From the NCBI GenBank assembly GCA_026707185.1, contig JAPOXI010000014.1:1-9965 (forward strand): DNA of 9,965 nucleotides, written 5' to 3'. The notes under the pieces were generated by a model, which was not told the DNA's origin, searched no databases, and worked only from the letters and a program-made list of their open reading frames with translations. The stretch is from Chloroflexota bacterium (lineage in GTDB: Bacteria; Chloroflexota; UBA11872). This document shows, in pieces, positions 6,677 through 9,965 of the stretch. Within the stretch, counting starts at the first letter, position 1. Each line of letters begins with the position of its first letter. The position numbers and the translations under genes are program-made.

Positions 6677-6761
6677 GTCTACGCAAGGGTGGCGCTGCGC
6701 GACCGGTGACATTCCGCACGTAGTCGATGCCTTGGAAAGGGCTCTAATCGCGCGTGACTAG
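6669..6761 (+). CDS. Possible 30-residue small protein between argH and the GT2 gene
   Basis: From GTG 6669 a frame of 30 codons runs to TAG 6759-6761. Its start overlaps the argH stop as GTGA, and its end overlaps the GTG of the glycosyltransferase gene by eight bases, the geometry of a translationally coupled chain. Residues 14-29 (GDIPHVVDALERALIA) would form a plausible amphipathic helix. About two thirds of codons end in G or C, which does not clearly separate coding from non-coding DNA here. There is no ribosome binding site, the start lies in a possible hairpin, and I recognise no family. It may be a coupling leader, a degenerate gene end or chance. Confidence 0.25.
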   Translation: MTASTQGWRCATGDIPHVVDALERALIARD

Positions 6762-7539
6762 TGCAACCGAGATGCCGATTCAACTCTCAATTGTCATCCC
6801 TGCCTTCAAAGAAGAGGATCGACTGGGCGCCACGCTACGTGCGATTGACGACTGGGCCACTGGCCGCGATGCGCGAGTTGAAGTTGTCATTGTGGATGAT
6901 GGATCCACTGATGAGACGCTCCAGATTGCCAATGACTGGGCGCACGAGAGGAAGAATCACCGTGCGGTCGTGCCCGTGGTGATGGCAGAGCCGCATCGAG
7001 GCAAGGGGGCCGCGGTGGCGCGCGGCATGCTGGCGGCGCGCGGCGCCGTTCGCATGTTCATGGACGCCGATCTTGCGGTGCCGCTCGTATTCGTCGAACG
7101 CATAGTCGAAGAGATTCGGCGAGGGGCCGACGTTGCGATCGGCTCGCGGGAACTGGATCAATCACAGAGATTGGATGAGCCTTGGCGCCGCCATGCGCTC
7201 GGGCGCGGATTCAATCGTCTCGTGAGCTGGCTGGGGGTCAGCGGTTTCAGCGACACACAGTGCGGGTTCAAGGGGTTTTCGGCGGATGCCGCCGAAGACA
7301 TTTTTCGTCGGGCAAGACTCTACCCGGCCGAAGGCGATGTCATTCAGCACGAACAGGTAACCGCGTTCGACGTAGAACTGTTAGCCATAGCCCGCCGTCG
7401 CGGCTGGCAGACCGTGGAGATTCCAGTTGAGTGGCGCCATGTACCCATGAGCAAGGTTCGCCCGCTGTTCGATGCCGTTTCGATGCTGATTGACATTCTC
7501 AAGGTGCGGTGGAATCTGCTTCGCGGGTGGTACGACTGA
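6754..7539 (+). CDS. GT2 glycosyltransferase, dolichyl-phosphate beta-glucosyltransferase-like
   Basis: Predicted to move a sugar from a nucleotide donor to a polyprenyl phosphate at the cytoplasmic membrane face, by likeness to ALG5/DPG-synthase proteins of family GT2. The 261 residues form a single GT-A domain: LSIVIPAFKEEDRL (11-24), VVIVDDGSTDET (44-55), HRGKGAAVARGM (81-92), MFMDADLAVP (101-110, DAD metal and donor site), AIGSRE (128-133), SDTQCGFKGF (167-176), FDVELL (205-210), VEIPVEWRH (221-229) and SKVRP (233-237). The C-terminal motifs are those that distinguish this subgroup from general GT2 enzymes. There is no transmembrane segment. Sugar and acceptor cannot be read from sequence. 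In-frame stops at 6721 and 6745 limit the start to GTG 6754 or ATG 6772; the longer form is given, and the first conserved residue is after both. Local G+C (about 55-58% by eye in sampled lines) is below that of the arg genes. Confidence 0.88.
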   Translation: MTSATEMPIQLSIVIPAFKEEDRLGATLRAIDDWATGRDARVEVVIVDDGSTDETLQIANDWAHERKNHRAVVPVVMAEPHRGKGAAVARGMLAARGAVRMFMDADLAVPLVFVERIVEEIRRGADVAIGSRELDQSQRLDEPWRRHALGRGFNRLVSWLGVSGFSDTQCGFKGFSADAAEDIFRRARLYPAEGDVIQHEQVTAFDVELLAIARRRGWQTVEIPVEWRHVPMSKVRPLFDAVSMLIDILKVRWNLLRGWYD

Positions 7540-7615
7540 CTAAGGTGCGGCTTGCGCTTACCGCGGGGGACTCGGCCACGTGCGCGTACGGTCAGGCCAG
7601 GAGACGGATGTCCCC

Positions 7616-9205
7616 ATGGCAGTTGACGGTGTCGCCGTGAAAGACAAGCGCATAGTTCTGTTCGACGGCTGGCTGGCTACGCTGGGCGGAGGCGAGCGTC
7701 AAGTCCTCAGCGCGGCAAGTGCCATGCGGGAACTGGGCTCGGTGAGTGTGGTTTCGCACTGTCCGTTGCCACGATCCACCGTCGTCGACTGGGCGGGCAT
7801 CGATTTGGACGGGGTGAGCTTTCGCTTTATGCCGGAACGCCCCCAGCTAACAGCGCGCGACATTGCCGGCAGTGCGGATCTGTTCGTCAACGGCACGCAT
7901 CTCAGCCTGGTTGACGGTCGAGGCTTGCCATCCATTCGGTTCGTCTACTTTTCGGCGCGGCCCAGTAGCACCGCGTGGCGCGTGGTCGGAAGCGCGCTTC
8001 GAAGACTTGGCCACGGACTTGGCGCTGCTCACGAGCAGTCCGGCTGGTTTGGTATGGAAGCTCACCAGGGTGCCTTCTTTCGCCAGTCGGACGGCGACGG
8101 CCGGGTCATTGTGCGGGAAGGAGCCCGCGTCAGATTCTGGCTGAGCGCCATGAGTCACGACCATCGGACCTACGCGATCCTTACGAGTTCGGGCAAAAAA
8201 CTGGCCGAAGGGCGCGCGGGGGCCAAGGGCGACTTTGCGCCCAGTCCCTGGGTTGATGTTCCACCGGGCTGCCAGGAGCTGGCGGTCCTGTCAGAGGCAT
8301 CCGGCGGGACAAACCGCTGGGAAGGCCGGCAACTGGGCCTCGGCCTAGGGTCAATCGAGGAACGCGGAGCATTGACCCGAGACCTATATCAACGTGTGAC
8401 GCGTCGACTGGTTCCCAAACTGGCCTACTGTGCGGGCGACGACCATGCTGAGCGGTATTCCGACGCGCTGCGCTCATACGACGCCGTGACGCCCAACTCG
8501 CACTTCACCGCGTCGTGGTTGCAACGGCGCTGGGATGTCTCGGGACCTGTCATTGAGCCACCGGTCATTGCCGACGCACGCCACGAAGTGGAAACGCCAC
8601 AGCCGCTCATCGTGTCGATTGGGCGCTTCTTTGTCGGCGGACACAACAAAAAGCACCTGGCCATGGTGCGCGCCTTTCGAACGCTATACGACCGCGGTCT
8701 CGTCGGCTGGCGTTTGGCCCTGGTTGGCGGCGTTGGCCAACGTCCGGCGGATGCGGCCTACCTGCGCCAGGTGGAGCAGGAAGCGCGGGACTTGCCCATT
8801 GACGTGTATCCGAATGCCGACGAGGCCAAGGTGCGCGATCTGCGGGCAGACGCCGCGATTGCCTGGCACGCGGCTGGATTCCAGGAGTCGGAACGTCGAG
8901 CTCCCGAGCGATTTGAGCACTTCGGCATGGCGGTCGCCGAACTAATGATGTCGGGCACCGTTCCGGTCGTCTTCGACGGCGGCGGATTGCGTGAGATTGT
9001 CGAGCCAGGTCACAGCGGCTATCGGTGGCGCACGCTCGATGAGTTGGCCGACTTCACACTCGCACTGGCCCGGAATGGGCGGCGTCGCCACGAGATGGGC
9101 GAGGCGGCACGACGACGTGCCGCGCGCTGGTCGCTGGCCAACTACCAGCGGCGGATCGTGGAACTGGCCCGCGAGGTGATGGACGGCCACCAATCCCGCG
9201 TGTGA
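7616..9205 (+). CDS. GT4-type (GT-B) glycosyltransferase with a beta-rich insert
   Basis: Predicted retaining glycosyltransferase for a surface glycan or lipid-linked sugar, cytoplasmic or membrane-associated. Numbers count from ATG 7616 (529 residues). The N-terminal Rossmann half holds FDGWLATLGGGER (16-28, glycine-rich loop) and ADLFVNGTHLS (87-97). Residues about 142-250 are a beta-rich insert unlike a plain GT4 linker, starting SGWFGME and ending with RQLGLGLGSIEE. The C-terminal donor domain shows TPNSHFTASWL (292-302), IVSIGRFFVGGHNKKH (332-347), the EX7E motif of retaining GT4 enzymes in FEHFGMAVAE (433-442), and GGGLREIV (455-462). An in-frame GTG at 7580 would add 12 residues; ATG 7616 is preferred because AGGAG lies at 7599-7603, though its spacing is long. 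The gene lies 76 bases after the GT2 gene, with no clear terminator between, so the two may act on the same glycan. Substrates are unknown. Confidence 0.88.
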   Translation: MAVDGVAVKDKRIVLFDGWLATLGGGERQVLSAASAMRELGSVSVVSHCPLPRSTVVDWAGIDLDGVSFRFMPERPQLTARDIAGSADLFVNGTHLSLVDGRGLPSIRFVYFSARPSSTAWRVVGSALRRLGHGLGAAHEQSGWFGMEAHQGAFFRQSDGDGRVIVREGARVRFWLSAMSHDHRTYAILTSSGKKLAEGRAGAKGDFAPSPWVDVPPGCQELAVLSEASGGTNRWEGRQLGLGLGSIEERGALTRDLYQRVTRRLVPKLAYCAGDDHAERYSDALRSYDAVTPNSHFTASWLQRRWDVSGPVIEPPVIADARHEVETPQPLIVSIGRFFVGGHNKKHLAMVRAFRTLYDRGLVGWRLALVGGVGQRPADAAYLRQVEQEARDLPIDVYPNADEAKVRDLRADAAIAWHAAGFQESERRAPERFEHFGMAVAELMMSGTVPVVFDGGGLREIVEPGHSGYRWRTLDELADFTLALARNGRRRHEMGEAARRRAARWSLANYQRRIVELAREVMDGHQSRV

Positions 9206-9230
9206 ACGCTGATTAGCGCCTGGTCACACG
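9199..9230 (+). terminator. Nested hairpin spanning the GT4 stop codon
   Basis: CGTGTGA (9199-9205) pairs perfectly with TCACACG (9224-9230). Inside, CGCT (9207-9210) pairs with AGCG (9215-9218) around GATT. The GT4 stop TGA (9203-9205) is the end of the left outer arm. The following bases, TAAACGGATTCTTG, contain a few T but no proper U-tract. As the last element before lysC it is a possible end of the glycosyltransferase transcript, perhaps a Rho-independent-like or mRNA-stabilising structure. Confidence 0.4.
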
Positions 9231-9267
9231 TAAACGGATTCTTGTGCCGGCGCCCCAGTCTGACGCC

Positions 9268-9284
9268 ACGATTGATAACATCGT
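9268..9284. promoter_or_regulatory. Short inverted repeat upstream of lysC
   Basis: ACGAT (9268-9272) and ATCGT (9280-9284) flank TGATAAC in the 108-base gap before lysC. The spacer contains GATAAC, a loose -10-like hexamer, with no matching -35. It could be an operator or promoter element for lysC, but five-base arms are weak evidence. No lysine riboswitch fits in this gap. Confidence 0.2.
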
Positions 9285-9313
9285 AGGTTCGTGCATCGAC
9301 TGCGTGGTTGGGC

Positions 9314-9965
9314 GTGGCACTACTCGTTCAGAAATTTGGTGGATCTTCGGTCGCGACGAGCGAGCGAATCCGTGCGGTGGCCGAGCGGATTCACGACTCG
9401 CTAACTCAGGGCGACCGCATAGCCGTGGTGGTGTCCGCAATGGGCGACACGACCGACGATTTGATCGCTGCAGCGGAGCGACTGGCCACGCGGCCGCGCT
9501 CACGCGAGTTGGACTTCCTGCTGTCCACGGGCGAACTCGTTTCCGCGGCTCTCATGTCAATGGCGTTGCATGAACTTGGATGCGACGCGGTTGCACTATC
9601 AGGACCGCAGGCAGGAATCCGGACGAACGGGCGCTACGGCCGCGCCCGCATCACCGAGATCGAGCCGACGCGTATTCGGGCCGAACTCAAGGCTGGCTGC
9701 GTTCCGGTCATGGCGGGCTTCCAGGGACTTGGGCCTGGCGGTGACATCGTTACGCTCGCGCGCGGGACGTCGGACACATCTGCCGTGGCGCTGGCCGTGG
9801 CCCTAGGGGTCGACCGCTGCGAGATCTACACCGACGTGGACGGCATTTTCACGGCCGATCCACGGATCGTGCCGGATGCGCGAAAGCTCGACCTGGTGAT
9901 TTACGACGAAATGCTGGAGATGGCAAAGCTCGGGGCGCGTGTCATGCATCCGCGCGCGGTCGAGA
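9314..9965 (+). CDS. lysC: Aspartate kinase, N-terminal part (cut by window end)
   Basis: Phosphorylates aspartate with ATP, the first step toward lysine, threonine, methionine and diaminopimelate. The frame runs off the right edge after 217 codons with no stop, so the rest of the kinase domain and any ACT regulatory domains are out of view. Visible motifs: VQKFGGSSV (5-13, ATP-binding Lys7), VVVSAMGDTTDDL (38-50), LSTGELVSAALM (70-81), ALSGPQAGI (94-102), PVMAGFQG (131-138), TLARGTSDTSA (147-157), IYTDVDGIFTADPR (171-184) and YDEMLEMAKLGARVMHPRAVE across its two halves (197-206 and 207-217). The usual GRGGSD motif reads ARGTSD. In-frame TAG at 9284-9286 leaves TTG 9308 or GTG 9314 as starts; GTG 9314 gives MALLVQKFGG, the usual family N-terminus. 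No clear ribosome binding site. The gene sits 108 bases after GT4, beyond a hairpin, and is likely a separate unit. Confidence 0.93.
   Translation, partial: MALLVQKFGGSSVATSERIRAVAERIHDSLTQGDRIAVVVSAMGDTTDDLIAAAERLATRPRSRELDFLLSTGELVSAALMSMALHELGCDAVALSGPQAGIRTNGRYGRARITEIEPTRIRAELKAGCVPVMAGFQGLGPGGDIVTLARGTSDTSAVALAVALGVDRCEIYTDVDGIFTADPRIVPDARKLDLVIYDEMLEMAKLGARVMHPRAVE

Noticed and set aside
7547..7564. GCGG/CCGC hairpin between the two glycosyltransferase genes as a terminator
   Set aside because: Only four paired bases, a ten-base loop and no T-run.
9244..9573. 109-residue plus-strand frame overlapping the lysC start
   Set aside because: Most of it lies out of frame within conserved lysC codons; the lysC frame carries all the motifs.

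Overview
The window is a high-GC stretch of bacterial chromosome (roughly 60-67% G+C by eye). All eight convincing genes lie on the + strand and are tightly packed. Every gene belongs to a recognisable family. I see no tRNA, rRNA, CRISPR array, insertion sequence, phage gene or integrase. The short ArgB with a G-W-V-G-H segment, the ArgD/ArgH sequence types and the dolichyl-phosphate-glucosyltransferase-like GT2 remind me of Chloroflexota (marine or soil uncultured lineages). That placement rests on memory of family patterns and is tentative.

Layout. (1) 9-818: uppP, undecaprenyl-diphosphatase, which recycles the lipid carrier for cell-wall and glycan synthesis. (2) 877-6672: an arginine cluster argC-argJ-argB-argD-argH. 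It covers N-acetylglutamate to N-acetylornithine, transfer of the acetyl group from N-acetylornithine back to glutamate (giving ornithine), and the final argininosuccinate lyase step. argF and argG are not in the window. (3) 6754-9205: two glycosyltransferases, a soluble GT2 of the polyprenyl-phosphate glucosyltransferase type and a GT4 carrying a beta-rich insert. (4) 9314 to the right edge: the N-terminal half of lysC, aspartate kinase, cut by the window end.

Expression. argC and argJ overlap by one base (TAATG). argB follows argJ after a short gap. Two perfect TATAAT hexamers sit in near-identical 13-base contexts, one upstream of argC and one over the argB stop codon upstream of argD. This suggests a transcription unit argCJB and a second start for argDH and possibly the genes beyond. 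Compact inverted repeats lie at several gene ends (uppP, argD, argH, GT4) and one lies in the presumed argD leader.

I find no undescribed system. The items most worth a second look are the repeated promoter motif, the nested hairpins that span stop codons, a 30-codon overlapping reading frame between argH and the GT2 gene, the uncertain argB start, and altered signature motifs in ArgC, ArgH and LysC.
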